Source of the DNA: Methylophaga sp.
Lineage (GTDB): Bacteria > Pseudomonadota > Gammaproteobacteria > Nitrosococcales > Methylophagaceae
Reading direction: 5' to 3'
Assembly: GCA_014762585.1 (NCBI GenBank)
Contig: JABURN010000259.1
Location: 1 to 9,865, forward strand
DNA length: 9,865 nt
The notes under the pieces were generated by a model. It was not told the DNA's origin. It worked only from the letters and a program-made list of their open reading frames with translations, and made no database searches. Position 1 is the stretch's first letter; each line of letters starts with the position of its first letter. Below, piece by piece: positions 1 through 6,261 of the stretch. A program made the translations under genes and the position numbers.

Positions 1-124
1 GTGTTTCCAGCTGCACCACCTTACGCATGGCGAATTGTTCCAGCGCCAGAATGATGATGAGTGTCAGGGCTACCATGATGGCAACGAGGATGAGTTTCTT
101 TTTGACGGTCAGCTGGCTGAGCAT
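1..124 (-). CDS. N-terminus of a probable methyl-accepting chemotaxis protein (partial)
   Basis: Only the first 41 codons are inside the window; the gene runs off the left edge. The start is the ATG at 122-124, supported by an AAGGAA ribosome binding site at 132-137 with a seven-base spacer. The peptide begins MLSQLTVKKKLIL and continues with a hydrophobic segment at about residues 11-28, followed by an amphipathic stretch (EQFAMRKVVQLE). A short leader of the 'LTVKKKL' type before the first membrane helix is typical of methyl-accepting chemotaxis proteins, which sense ligands in the periplasm and signal to CheA. It is the last gene of the minus-strand run, after gluQ, and a sigma28-like site lies upstream. 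No ligand-binding, HAMP or signalling domain can be seen, so a sensor kinase or membrane-bound GGDEF protein with a similar leader remains possible. Confidence 0.5.
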   Translation of the reverse strand, partial: MLSQLTVKKKLILVAIMVALTLIIILALEQFAMRKVVQLET

Positions 125-180
125 GGGGTGGTTCCTTGTAATTATTGCCTGTCGAGGACAAACGAATCAGTCTGCAGATT

Positions 181-207
181 GTGTCGGCCTCTGAGCGATT
201 TTCATTA
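181..207 (-). promoter_or_regulatory. Candidate sigma28 (FliA) promoter for the chemotaxis gene
   Basis: On the minus strand, TAAT (204-207) is followed by exactly 15 bases and then GCCGACAC (181-188). The sigma28 consensus is TAAA-N15-GCCGATAA, so the match is 3 of 4 and 6 of 8 with the correct spacing. Transcription would begin about 50 bases before the ATG at 124. Sigma28 control of chemotaxis receptor genes is well established in gammaproteobacteria. The match is imperfect and overlaps a small inverted repeat, so it is tentative. Confidence 0.35.
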
Positions 208-213
208 ATCGCT
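194..213. repeat. 7-bp inverted repeat just after gluQ
   Basis: AGCGATT (194-200) and AATCGCT (207-213) form a perfect seven-base stem with a six-base loop, starting 11 bases beyond the gluQ stop. Read on the minus strand there is no T-run after it, so it is not a canonical terminator for gluQ. Read on the plus strand it is followed by TTTT. It may be a weak structure in the gluQ 3' end or part of the promoter region of the downstream gene. Confidence 0.35.
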
Positions 214-223
214 TTTATCAATT

Positions 224-1123
224 TTAGTCGCTGATTAACTGAGTCTGGCTTGGGACTTTTTCCAGTTGCCAGTGCTCATTTGCCCATTGCCAGAGGATAT
301 CGACTGACGAATGGCATAGTTCACTTGGTGGGTTGAGGCCCAGAAATACGAATGCACGGCTTAGCATCTGTGCTTTATTGTCGGTGCTCAGTGCTTCAGC
401 CCCAGTTTGTTTACTCAGTTTTTCGCCTGCCAGATTGGTGGCTACCGGAATATGCGCATAGACCGGTGATGGCAGTTGCAGGCTGTATTGCAACAGAATC
501 TGACGGCTGGTTGAGTTGAGTAAGTCAGCGCCGCGCACCACATGGCTGATATTTTGTTCAGCGTCATCGACCACAACAGCGAGTTGATAAGCAAACTTGC
601 CATCGGCCCGCTTCAGCACAAAGTCGCCGATATCCCGCTGCATACGATGATCAAACTGGCCCTGAATCCGATCCCGAAACAGGAGATGCGCGGCATCGGT
701 TTTAAAACGCCAGGCAACAGTGTCGCGTTCACGGCTGAGTCCATCGCGACAAAGGCCGGGATAAACCGGCCCTTCGATGCCGGCATGGGCAATATCTGCC
801 ACCTCGCGCCGGCTACAGTTACAGCTGTAGACTTGGCCATTTGCAATCAACTGCGCCAGCGTAGCCTCATAGGCTTCATGCCGCTGGCTTTGATACATGA
901 CTTCGCCATCCCATTCAAAGCCATAGGCTTCGAGGGTGCGCAGGATGTCATCAGCGGCGCCCGGCATCTCCCGAGGCTTATCCAGGTCCTCCATTCTCAC
1001 TAACCATCGTCCCTGGTGTATGCGGGCATCAAGGTAACTGGCTACTGCCGCGACTAGTGACCCAAAGTGCAGTGGCCCGGTGGGTGAGGGGGCATAGCGT
1101 CCTGTGTAAATGTCCGGGCTCAT
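224..1123 (-). CDS. gluQ: Glutamyl-Q tRNA(Asp) synthetase
   Basis: This 299-residue class I aminoacyl-tRNA synthetase paralogue attaches glutamate to the queuosine base at position 34 of tRNA(Asp), giving glutamyl-queuosine in the anticodon; it does not charge the 3' end. It resembles the GluRS catalytic core without the anticodon-binding domain, the usual YadB/GluQ-RS layout. Visible motifs are the HIGH-like HFGS at residues 19-22 after APSPTGP, the substrate-loop RMEDLD at 43-48, zinc ligands C101, C103, Y121 and C125, and the KMSKS-like KLSKQ at 235-239. The start is ATG at 1121-1123 and overlaps the stop of the upstream GGDEF gene in an ATGA. No good Shine-Dalgarno precedes it, so translation is probably coupled. 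In many gammaproteobacteria this gene follows dksA; here it follows a diguanylate cyclase instead. The queuosine pathway itself is not in the window. Confidence 0.95.
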   Translation of the reverse strand: MSPDIYTGRYAPSPTGPLHFGSLVAAVASYLDARIHQGRWLVRMEDLDKPREMPGAADDILRTLEAYGFEWDGEVMYQSQRHEAYEATLAQLIANGQVYSCNCSRREVADIAHAGIEGPVYPGLCRDGLSRERDTVAWRFKTDAAHLLFRDRIQGQFDHRMQRDIGDFVLKRADGKFAYQLAVVVDDAEQNISHVVRGADLLNSTSRQILLQYSLQLPSPVYAHIPVATNLAGEKLSKQTGAEALSTDNKAQMLSRAFVFLGLNPPSELCHSSVDILWQWANEHWQLEKVPSQTQLISD

Positions 1124-2901
1124 GATTGTGGTGAGTGAGTACGGGAAGTTGAACTGCGTTCAGTGTCAACGGCACCGGTATTATCAGCGTTGTTATGATA
1201 AATCAGGCACTGATTGCCACCGCCTTGTTTGGCCCGGTACAAAGCTCGGTCGGCCTGACGGAAAGCCGTTTGCTCTGACACGACTTTATCGGCACTGAAT
1301 AAAAAGCTGATACCCGCGCTGAGGCTGGTTGAAAAACTGTCGTCGTTGATATGAAAGCGGTGATCCCGGAATACCCGAAGCAGCCGGTCGATTTTATGTA
1401 TGGCTTTTTGTTCATTTCCGGCTTGAAACAGAATCAGAAATTCATCACCACCCTGGCGTATACAGATATCCTCACTCCGGGAGAGATTCTGCATCAGAGA
1501 AGCTAGTAGTTTAATGACCTCATCACCGGCCTCATGGCCATAGCGGTCATTAACTTGCTTGAAATAGTCCAGGTCCAGCAAAGCCAGAAAGACCGGTTTA
1601 CCATTGTGAATGAAAGCATTCTGCAATGACTTGATCGCATCCGGCATCAGCCGACGGTTACCCAGTCCGGTCAGCGGATCCTGATGCACCAGTTGCAGAA
1701 TCTGCTGGTGGTCTCTTTCCCAGTGCCTGACTTTATCACCCAGCGCCATGAGCAGCATTAATGCTTCGACTATGGCGCCTAACTGGGCATAAAGCAGGGA
1801 GTTCATGCCCCAGGGCAGAAGAGAGGTCGTTGCAGCGGTCACGCTGAGCGCAAGACCGCAACCGTACACCAGCCAGGCCAGAGCATACCAGCGGGCATAG
1901 ACCATGCCCTGCAAATAGGCTTTGAGACCAAGCACACTAAGCAACATCAGGCTGACTATGCTCAGCATGGCAAGATAGAGCACCGGCTCATAGAATCCGG
2001 CAAAGCGAAACACAATGCCACCGACGAACACCGCAGGTAGCCAGCGGAGCCATTTATCCAATCGGGGAAACTGTAAACGGGTCATCAGGAACTGGCGGGA
2101 GAACAAAATTGCAGTGGCCGAGACCAGCAGATAAAAGATATGAAACCCTTCGTTATGCCAGAACACGGAGCCTGGCCACACAAACTGATAGGCAAAGCCG
2201 TTGAGCAAAGCCCACATCATTGTGCTGCTGGCCAGAAAACCGGTGTACAGGAGATAGAGCCACTGGCGGAGTAACAGGGCGCCAAGAAAGGAAATCACAA
2301 TCAGTACCAGCATGGCACCATAGAACAGCCCGTAGAGAAGATACTCCCGATGCTGCTGCTTAATAAAAACTGAAGCGTCACTGAGCTCAAAATCGAGAGT
2401 GACGCTGTCTGCCTTGTCAAAGTAAAGTTTCAGATAAACCTTGGTCATGCCTCCGGCTTGGGTAGTGTGAGGCAGTGCGAGCGTCCGATAGGCCAGCAGC
2501 CGGTGGTCGAATCTTTCCCGATCGGAGAGATGAAAGTATTGAGTCTCTGCCTGCTTATCTTCTAAAAATATTTCAAGATGGTCGAGATAAGCGGTTTTGT
2601 GCGCAAGTACCCACTCAATAGCTTGATTGGAGCTGTTGTTAAGAGAAAAACGGATCCAGAACGCCTGATCGGAAATACCCTGGTTGATAGAAGAATCATT
2701 GAGTGGCCGGAAATCTTCTTCTGCCAGGTCTGATAATCCCAGCACCGGGTCAGTGACCAGATACTGGGCTGGCTCGCGGATAAACTGCTGCTCAAGTTGT
2801 GAAATTTCAATGACTGGCGCCGCAGTAGTCTCAGCATGGATGAACTGGCCGAAACTCAGCAGTATGAGAAGAACAAGAAATTGGAACTGTCGCACCAGCA
2901 T
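1120..2901 (-). CDS. 7TMR-DISM sensor diguanylate cyclase (GGDEF)
   Basis: This 593-residue inner-membrane protein probably makes cyclic di-GMP from two GTP in response to a periplasmic or membrane signal. It has a signal peptide at residues 1-23 (cleavage after IHA), an extracytoplasmic 7TMR-DISMED2-like region at about 30-175, seven predicted membrane helices at about 187-388, and a cytoplasmic GGDEF domain at about 400-568. The DPLTGLGNRR entry motif is at 408-417, the metal-binding LDLDYFKQVND at 442-452, and an intact GGDEF active site at 484-488. RSED at 475-478 lies five residues before it, matching the RxxD inhibitory I-site, so the enzyme should be active and product-inhibited. A polar tail of about 25 residues follows. 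The start has only a weak ribosome binding site. It lies 55 bases after the SDR gene and overlaps gluQ by four bases. Family knowledge suggests carbohydrate-type ligands for the DISMED2 domain; the true signal is unknown. Confidence 0.9.
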   Translation of the reverse strand: MLVRQFQFLVLLILLSFGQFIHAETTAAPVIEISQLEQQFIREPAQYLVTDPVLGLSDLAEEDFRPLNDSSINQGISDQAFWIRFSLNNSSNQAIEWVLAHKTAYLDHLEIFLEDKQAETQYFHLSDRERFDHRLLAYRTLALPHTTQAGGMTKVYLKLYFDKADSVTLDFELSDASVFIKQQHREYLLYGLFYGAMLVLIVISFLGALLLRQWLYLLYTGFLASSTMMWALLNGFAYQFVWPGSVFWHNEGFHIFYLLVSATAILFSRQFLMTRLQFPRLDKWLRWLPAVFVGGIVFRFAGFYEPVLYLAMLSIVSLMLLSVLGLKAYLQGMVYARWYALAWLVYGCGLALSVTAATTSLLPWGMNSLLYAQLGAIVEALMLLMALGDKVRHWERDHQQILQLVHQDPLTGLGNRRLMPDAIKSLQNAFIHNGKPVFLALLDLDYFKQVNDRYGHEAGDEVIKLLASLMQNLSRSEDICIRQGGDEFLILFQAGNEQKAIHKIDRLLRVFRDHRFHINDDSFSTSLSAGISFLFSADKVVSEQTAFRQADRALYRAKQGGGNQCLIYHNNADNTGAVDTERSSTSRTHSPQS

Positions 2902-2956
2902 GACTTTGACTTTACTATTTTTCTCTACGGAGCAGCGTCATCGGGCACCCTTATGT

Positions 2957-3748
2957 TCAGAACGCACTTTTTACCACACCCCCATCAACGCGGACCGCGG
3001 CGCCGGTAGTTGCCGAAGCCAGTGGACTGACAAGATAGCAGACTATAGAAGCGACTTCATCTGTACTGGCAAAGCGCTTGATTAATGAGGTGGGGCGGAC
3101 ATTTTCAAAAAAATCCGCTTCAAACTGTTCCAGCGTTTGTCCCTGCTGTTGTGCCATGTCCTCGACGAAATCCGTTACCCCGCGAGAGCGGGTGGGTCCG
3201 GGCAGCACACTGTTGACGGTGATACCGGTCCCGGCGACATCCTCAGCAATACCCCGTGCCACAGCTATCTGGGCGGACTTGGTCATACCGTAATGGATCA
3301 TTTCTGCCGGTATCTGTATACCACTCTCACTGGAAATGAAAATGATACGACCCCAGTCTTTCTGTTTCATGACAGGCAGATAGAGTCTTGCCAGGCGGAC
3401 GCCGCTGAGCACATTCAGCTCGAAAAAACGCCGCCAGTCACTGTCGCTGATCTCCTCAAAAGCGACTGGCTCAAAGATGCCCATGTTATTGATTAGAATT
3501 TCAACCTCAGGGAATTGCTCAAAAAGCTTGTCAGCGACTTCCGCTGTGCCGATATCGCCGGCAAAGCCGAACAGGCGACCGCCTGCTTCAGTGGTGAGCG
3601 AGGCGACCGCCTCATCTACCGAATCCTGACGGCGGCCATTAATGATGACATCAGCCCCTTCCGCAGCCAGCATTTTGGCGATGGCATAGCCAATACCTGC
3701 GGTGCTGCCTGTGACCAGGGCCAATTTGCCCGTGAGCTGTAAATCCAT
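2957..3748 (-). CDS. Short-chain dehydrogenase/reductase (classical SDR)
   Basis: This 263-residue cytosolic oxidoreductase has a Rossmann fold and the full classical SDR signature. The cofactor loop TGSTAGIG is at residues 13-20, NNMG at 87-90, catalytic N112, S140, Y153 (YGMTK) and K157, and a PGP motif at 183-185 after the active site. Arginines 39 and 40 after the second strand (NGRR) favour NADPH over NADH. Its length is normal for the family. The substrate cannot be read from the sequence; it resembles 3-oxoacyl-ACP reductase-like SDRs but is not next to fatty acid synthesis genes, so FabG is not claimed. The ATG at 3746-3748 follows a strong AGGAGG four bases upstream. It appears to be the first gene of the unit that continues with the diguanylate cyclase and gluQ. 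Confidence 0.9.
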   Translation of the reverse strand: MDLQLTGKLALVTGSTAGIGYAIAKMLAAEGADVIINGRRQDSVDEAVASLTTEAGGRLFGFAGDIGTAEVADKLFEQFPEVEILINNMGIFEPVAFEEISDSDWRRFFELNVLSGVRLARLYLPVMKQKDWGRIIFISSESGIQIPAEMIHYGMTKSAQIAVARGIAEDVAGTGITVNSVLPGPTRSRGVTDFVEDMAQQQGQTLEQFEADFFENVRPTSLIKRFASTDEVASIVCYLVSPLASATTGAAVRVDGGVVKSAF

Positions 3749-3752
3749 AGCG

Positions 3753-3758
3753 CCTCCT
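3753..3758 (-). promoter_or_regulatory. Strong ribosome binding site of the SDR gene
   Basis: On the minus strand this reads AGGAGG, a perfect Shine-Dalgarno core, four bases before the ATG. It is the strongest ribosome binding site in the window and fixes the SDR start. The downstream diguanylate cyclase and gluQ have poor sites, which suggests very different translation rates within the unit. Confidence 0.85.
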
Positions 3759-3797
3759 GCTGATTAATTTTGAATCACATATGGACCGAGTTTAACG

Positions 3798-3825
3798 CTT
3801 ATTGTTGTCGTTGAGTGTCTGGCAA
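3798..3825 (-). promoter_or_regulatory. Candidate sigma70 promoter for SDR-diguanylate cyclase-gluQ
   Basis: On the minus strand, TTGCCA (3820-3825, 5 of 6 to the -35 consensus) is followed after 16 bases by AATAAG (3798-3803, 4 of 6 to the -10 consensus). It would give a leader of roughly 40 bases ahead of the SDR gene. The match is moderate and the surrounding DNA is AT-rich, so chance matches are likely. Confidence 0.3.
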
Positions 3826-3882
3826 AATCTGGATAAGCGGATCACAGATTTATGGACATATGCGTCTTAGTTAACAGCATCA

Positions 3883-3912
3883 TGAAGTGGCAGAGGGATT
3901 TCTGCCACTTCA
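3883..3912 (-). terminator. Strong hairpin after the bicarbonate permease gene, probable transcript end
   Basis: TGAAGTGGCAGA (3883-3894) and TCTGCCACTTCA (3901-3912) form a perfect 12-base stem with a six-base loop, starting about 30 bases past the sbtA-like stop codon. Neither strand has a T-run directly after the stem, so it is not a canonical intrinsic terminator. It may act as a 3' end stabiliser, a processed end after Rho-dependent termination, or an attenuator between the two minus-strand units. Confidence 0.5.
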
Positions 3913-3943
3913 CAGTGCGTGTTTACAGATAGAAAGACCGAAC

Positions 3944-4873
3944 TTACTGAATCCAGCTATGGTAGAGCGGAATCCCTATCAGCACATTGAACGGAAAAGT
4001 CAGACCCAGCGAGGCCAGCATGGCGAGACCGATATCGGCTTTGGGAATCGCTGAGCGGATGGCGACCGGCGCTGCGATATAAGAAGCACTGGCGGTGAGC
4101 GTGGCCAGAATCAGCACTGAGCCTTCTGGCAGTCCTAGCCACTGGCCGGTCAGTACACCGAAAACGGCCAGCAGCGACGGAGCGATGAGAGCAAACAGGA
4201 CAACCCGGATTTTATCCAGAGACACCCGCTTGAGCGCTTCGGAAGCGACCAGTCCCATCTCCAGCAGGAACAGGGCCAGTACCCCTTTAAACATCAAGGT
4301 GTATAGATCCGTCACTTCAGCACCTTTGGAAGGACCATACATCCAGCCGATAATCACACCCCCGACCAGCAGCAGGACACCGCGGTTGGTGAGGGCCTCA
4401 TGCAGAATATGCGACTTGCTGCGTGAGGCTCTTTCACCGGAAAATTTGTTGAAAATCAGCAGACCGAACAGAATCGCAGGCAGCTCCAGCAAAACAAGGT
4501 AGAGCGTGACCTGACCGCCGATTTGCATGTCGTGTGTTTCAGCATAGGCCAGTGCAACGGCAAAAGTACCGGCACTGACCGAGCCGTAGTGCGCGGCAAA
4601 ACTGGCGCTGTCAGCCACGGACAGGCCAACCAGTTTTCGCAGCAGGGGGTAGAGCACAGCCGGAATAAGGAAGCCCAATGCGGCAACGCTGAGCAATTCC
4701 GGTAACAGATGCCAGCCCATATTGCCATGTAATGCCATCCCGCCTTTCAGACCGATAGTGAGCATCAGCAACAGACTGAGCACGTCGTAAGCGGCTTTGG
4801 GTATTTCCAGATCGGATTTGACGATACCGGCAGTTAAACCCAGCAAGAAAAACATCACGACGATATCAGGCAT
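3944..4873 (-). CDS. SbtA-family sodium-dependent bicarbonate permease
   Basis: This 309-residue integral membrane protein matches the Sbt_1 (formerly DUF897) family, whose founder SbtA imports bicarbonate with sodium as part of the cyanobacterial carbon-concentrating mechanism. About ten hydrophobic helices are visible in two halves, with a hydrophilic linker at about residues 142-160 (FNKFSGERASRSKSH). The family's two conserved small-residue stretches are present: AAHYGSVSAGTF at 93-104 and TASASYIAAP at 260-269, the inverted repeat positions that hold substrate and sodium in SbtA. It is shorter than cyanobacterial SbtA, which is roughly 370 residues, mainly in the linker. The ATG at 4871-4873 has an AGGAG six bases upstream. 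It lies 70 bases after the DUF1232 gene and is probably cotranscribed. No PII-like sbtB regulator is next to it. Actual bicarbonate transport is inferred from family membership; another small anion is possible. Confidence 0.85.
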   Translation of the reverse strand: MPDIVVMFFLLGLTAGIVKSDLEIPKAAYDVLSLLLMLTIGLKGGMALHGNMGWHLLPELLSVAALGFLIPAVLYPLLRKLVGLSVADSASFAAHYGSVSAGTFAVALAYAETHDMQIGGQVTLYLVLLELPAILFGLLIFNKFSGERASRSKSHILHEALTNRGVLLLVGGVIIGWMYGPSKGAEVTDLYTLMFKGVLALFLLEMGLVASEALKRVSLDKIRVVLFALIAPSLLAVFGVLTGQWLGLPEGSVLILATLTASASYIAAPVAIRSAIPKADIGLAMLASLGLTFPFNVLIGIPLYHSWIQ

Positions 4874-4943
4874 TTTCGACTCCTGTTTATGCAGTTCGCG
4901 CGCAATTTAAGCACAAGTGACTGAGAAGTCCAGTTTCAGACGC

Positions 4944-5318
4944 TCAGCTGAATAGCCAATAAACCGCCAGCATCGCAATTAACAGCCACAACAGTATCAC
5001 CACGAGACTCATCCATTTGAATGGGGGGAGGTCGGAGCGATCTCCCGCCTTTGCCAGACTCCGTTGCCAGACCACATCGGGTACGCTGTGAATCACCAGC
5101 CAGCAGCCCAGCGGCAATAAGATGAGATCATCCAGATAACCAATCACCGGAATAAAATCCGGGATTAAATCAATCGGGCTGAGTGCATAGGCCACAACCA
5201 GTAAGGCCAGCCAGCGGGTCAGAACCGGTGTCTCCGGGTCGCGATAGACCAGGTAAATCGCGGTGATATGCTGTTTGAGTGTATACGCCCAGTTCGATAA
5301 ACGCTGTTTCAGAGACAT
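4944..5318 (-). CDS. DUF1232 (YkvA-family) small membrane protein
   Basis: This 124-residue protein carries the DUF1232 core at about residues 34-75, recognised by ALSPIDLIPDFIPVIGYLDD with its conserved SPIDLIPD and a G-x-LDD acidic pair. Hydrophobic segments at about 35-48, 62-78 and 103-122 suggest an inner membrane protein with a C-terminal anchor. The biochemical role of this family is unknown. The ATG at 5316-5318 lies 12 bases after the stop of the YbhP-like gene and lacks an obvious Shine-Dalgarno, so it probably relies on translation from the upstream gene. The tight spacing indicates cotranscription with the YbhP-like gene, and probably also with the permease downstream. Confidence 0.85.
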   Translation of the reverse strand: MSLKQRLSNWAYTLKQHITAIYLVYRDPETPVLTRWLALLVVAYALSPIDLIPDFIPVIGYLDDLILLPLGCWLVIHSVPDVVWQRSLAKAGDRSDLPPFKWMSLVVILLWLLIAMLAVYWLFS

Positions 5319-5330
5319 GGCTGAGTGCCA

Positions 5331-6083
5331 TCAGAACTCAAACGACGCGACCAGGGGTGCATGGTCCGACAAACGGTTCCAGGACGAATGCGGCGGCCTC
5401 TCGCAGAGCGTCGGCTCCATGCCCCGGTAATAAATCCGGTCCATTTTCAGCACCGGCATCCAGGAAGGCCAGGTGCGGGCATAGCGATTATGCAGGGTGC
5501 GATAGGCCTCTTTGAGATCCAGGTGCTGAGCCAGGCGCTTTTCTGCTTGACCGGCCCAGTCATTGAAATCACCGGCCACAATCAGCGGTGCATCATGGGG
5601 CACATGTTCTTCAATGCGTTCGCAGAGGGTGACGAACTGACGCCGTCTTTCCATGCCAATCAGGCCCAGATGAATGCAGATAATATGCAACACGTCGTCA
5701 TGCCAGGGTAGTTTGATTTCTCCATGAAGCAGACTGCGGCTGGCCCAGGTGAAGGGCGACACATTGATGTTTTCCCAGTTATCCAGCGGGTATTTGCTTA
5801 GGATCGCATTGCCGTGATGGCCGACACTGTATACGGCATTCTTGGCATAGGCATAATGCGGCCAGACGTCCTGTGCCAGAAACTCGAAATGCGGCTCACT
5901 GGGCCACTGGTGATGCACTAGCCCGTGCTCGCTGTGTTCGCCCTGAATTTCCTGCAACAGCATGATATCGGCGTTGGTTTCGACCAGCGCATCGCGAATA
6001 GGGTGCAAGGTGAACTGGCGGTTGCTTGTGTTAAAACCCTTGTGCAGGTTGTAGGTCAGGATGCGAAGCTCGTTTTTCGACAT
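5331..6083 (-). CDS. ybhP: YbhP-like endonuclease/exonuclease/phosphatase family protein
   Basis: This 250-residue protein has the complete metal-dependent EEP fold signature: N12 in TYNLHKG, the metal ligand E45 in LLQEIQ, HHGNAILS at 89-96, H138 in IHLGL, D172 and N174 in GDFNDW, D215 in MDRIYYRG, and the terminal D240-H241 in LSDHAP. The length and the phrases HKGF, GHHGNA, GDFNDW and LSDHAPL match E. coli YbhP, which sits with the cardiolipin synthase gene clsB in that species. The likely activity is phosphodiester or phosphoester hydrolysis, possibly on a phospholipid or nucleic acid; the substrate is not established for YbhP. No signal peptide is visible, so it should be cytosolic. It is the first gene of its unit, behind a good sigma70 promoter. 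Its ribosome binding site is weak. All catalytic residues are present. Confidence 0.85.
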   Translation of the reverse strand: MSKNELRILTYNLHKGFNTSNRQFTLHPIRDALVETNADIMLLQEIQGEHSEHGLVHHQWPSEPHFEFLAQDVWPHYAYAKNAVYSVGHHGNAILSKYPLDNWENINVSPFTWASRSLLHGEIKLPWHDDVLHIICIHLGLIGMERRRQFVTLCERIEEHVPHDAPLIVAGDFNDWAGQAEKRLAQHLDLKEAYRTLHNRYARTWPSWMPVLKMDRIYYRGMEPTLCERPPHSSWNRLSDHAPLVASFEF

Positions 6084-6111
6084 GTAGAAAACAGTCCGGT
6101 CGTGGCGCTCA

Positions 6112-6131
6112 GAGTATCCTTATTGATACTC
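6112..6131. repeat. Inverted repeat at the start of the ybhP-like transcript
   Basis: GAGTATC (6112-6118) and GATACTC (6125-6131) form a perfect seven-base inverted repeat with a six-base centre. It sits directly downstream of the proposed -10 hexamer of the ybhP-like promoter, covering the expected transcription start. This position suits either a repressor operator or a hairpin at the 5' end of the mRNA. No regulator can be assigned. Confidence 0.4.
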
Positions 6132-6144
6132 ACCTATTATGGTG
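6131..6144 (-). repeat. CACC-N6-GGTG palindromic 14-mer, copy 1 (ybhP-like promoter)
   Basis: On the minus strand this reads CACCATAATAGGTG, a palindrome with four-base arms that enclose most of the -10 hexamer CATAAT. A copy differing at one base (CACCACAATAGGTG) lies at 8237-8250 before hslO. The shared element could be a regulator binding site, or the similarity could be chance. Confidence 0.35.
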
Positions 6145-6164
6145 GGCAGATGACAAAATTCCAA
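6136..6164 (-). promoter_or_regulatory. Sigma70-type promoter of the ybhP-DUF1232-sbtA unit
   Basis: On the minus strand, TTGGAA (6159-6164, 4 of 6 to consensus) and CATAAT (6136-6141, 5 of 6) are separated by an optimal 17 bases. Transcription would start near 6129, giving a leader of about 45 bases. The site is divergent from the htpG heat-shock promoter, and the two -35 elements lie about 25 bases apart. Confidence 0.55.
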
Positions 6165-6188
6165 GTTCAGGCAAATTTAAATCAATGA

Positions 6189-6217
6189 CTTGATTTTGTG
6201 ATCCGCCGTCCCCATTT
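6189..6217 (+). promoter_or_regulatory. Sigma32 heat-shock promoter of htpG
   Basis: CTTGAT (6189-6194) and CCCCATTT (6210-6217) are separated by 15 bases, or 14 if the -35 is taken as seven bases. The sigma32 (RpoH) consensus is CTTGAAA with CCCCATNT at about 13-15 bases, so this is 5 of 6 in the first element and complete in the second. Transcription would start near 6224, giving a leader of about 38 bases. HtpG is a classic member of the RpoH regulon, so gene and site agree. Confidence 0.85.
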
Positions 6218-6261
6218 GCTGTGCATATTCCAACCAACAGCCAGATGGAGGCATTATTTCA

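Noticed and set aside
542..1003. 153-codon plus-strand open frame inside gluQ
   Set aside because: It is antisense to conserved GluQ motifs, including the zinc site, and the product shows no recognisable domain.
3776..3862. TATGGAC repeated at 3780-3786 and 3851-3857, each near a CATATG palindrome
   Set aside because: The repeated core is only seven bases and the flanks do not align, so it is likely chance in AT-rich intergenic DNA.
4874..4943. Possible separate promoter for the SbtA-like gene (TTGTGC with CATAAA)
   Set aside because: The spacing of 19 bases and poor hexamers make it unconvincing; cotranscription from upstream explains the layout better.
5325..5711. Plus-strand open frames opposite the ybhP-like gene
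   Set aside because: They overlap the catalytic motifs of the EEP protein on the other strand and lack ribosome binding sites.
6218..6241. GCTGT/ACAGC pairing in the htpG leader as an RNA thermometer
   Set aside because: The stem is only five bases with a 14-base loop and does not include the ribosome binding site, unlike known ROSE or FourU thermometers.
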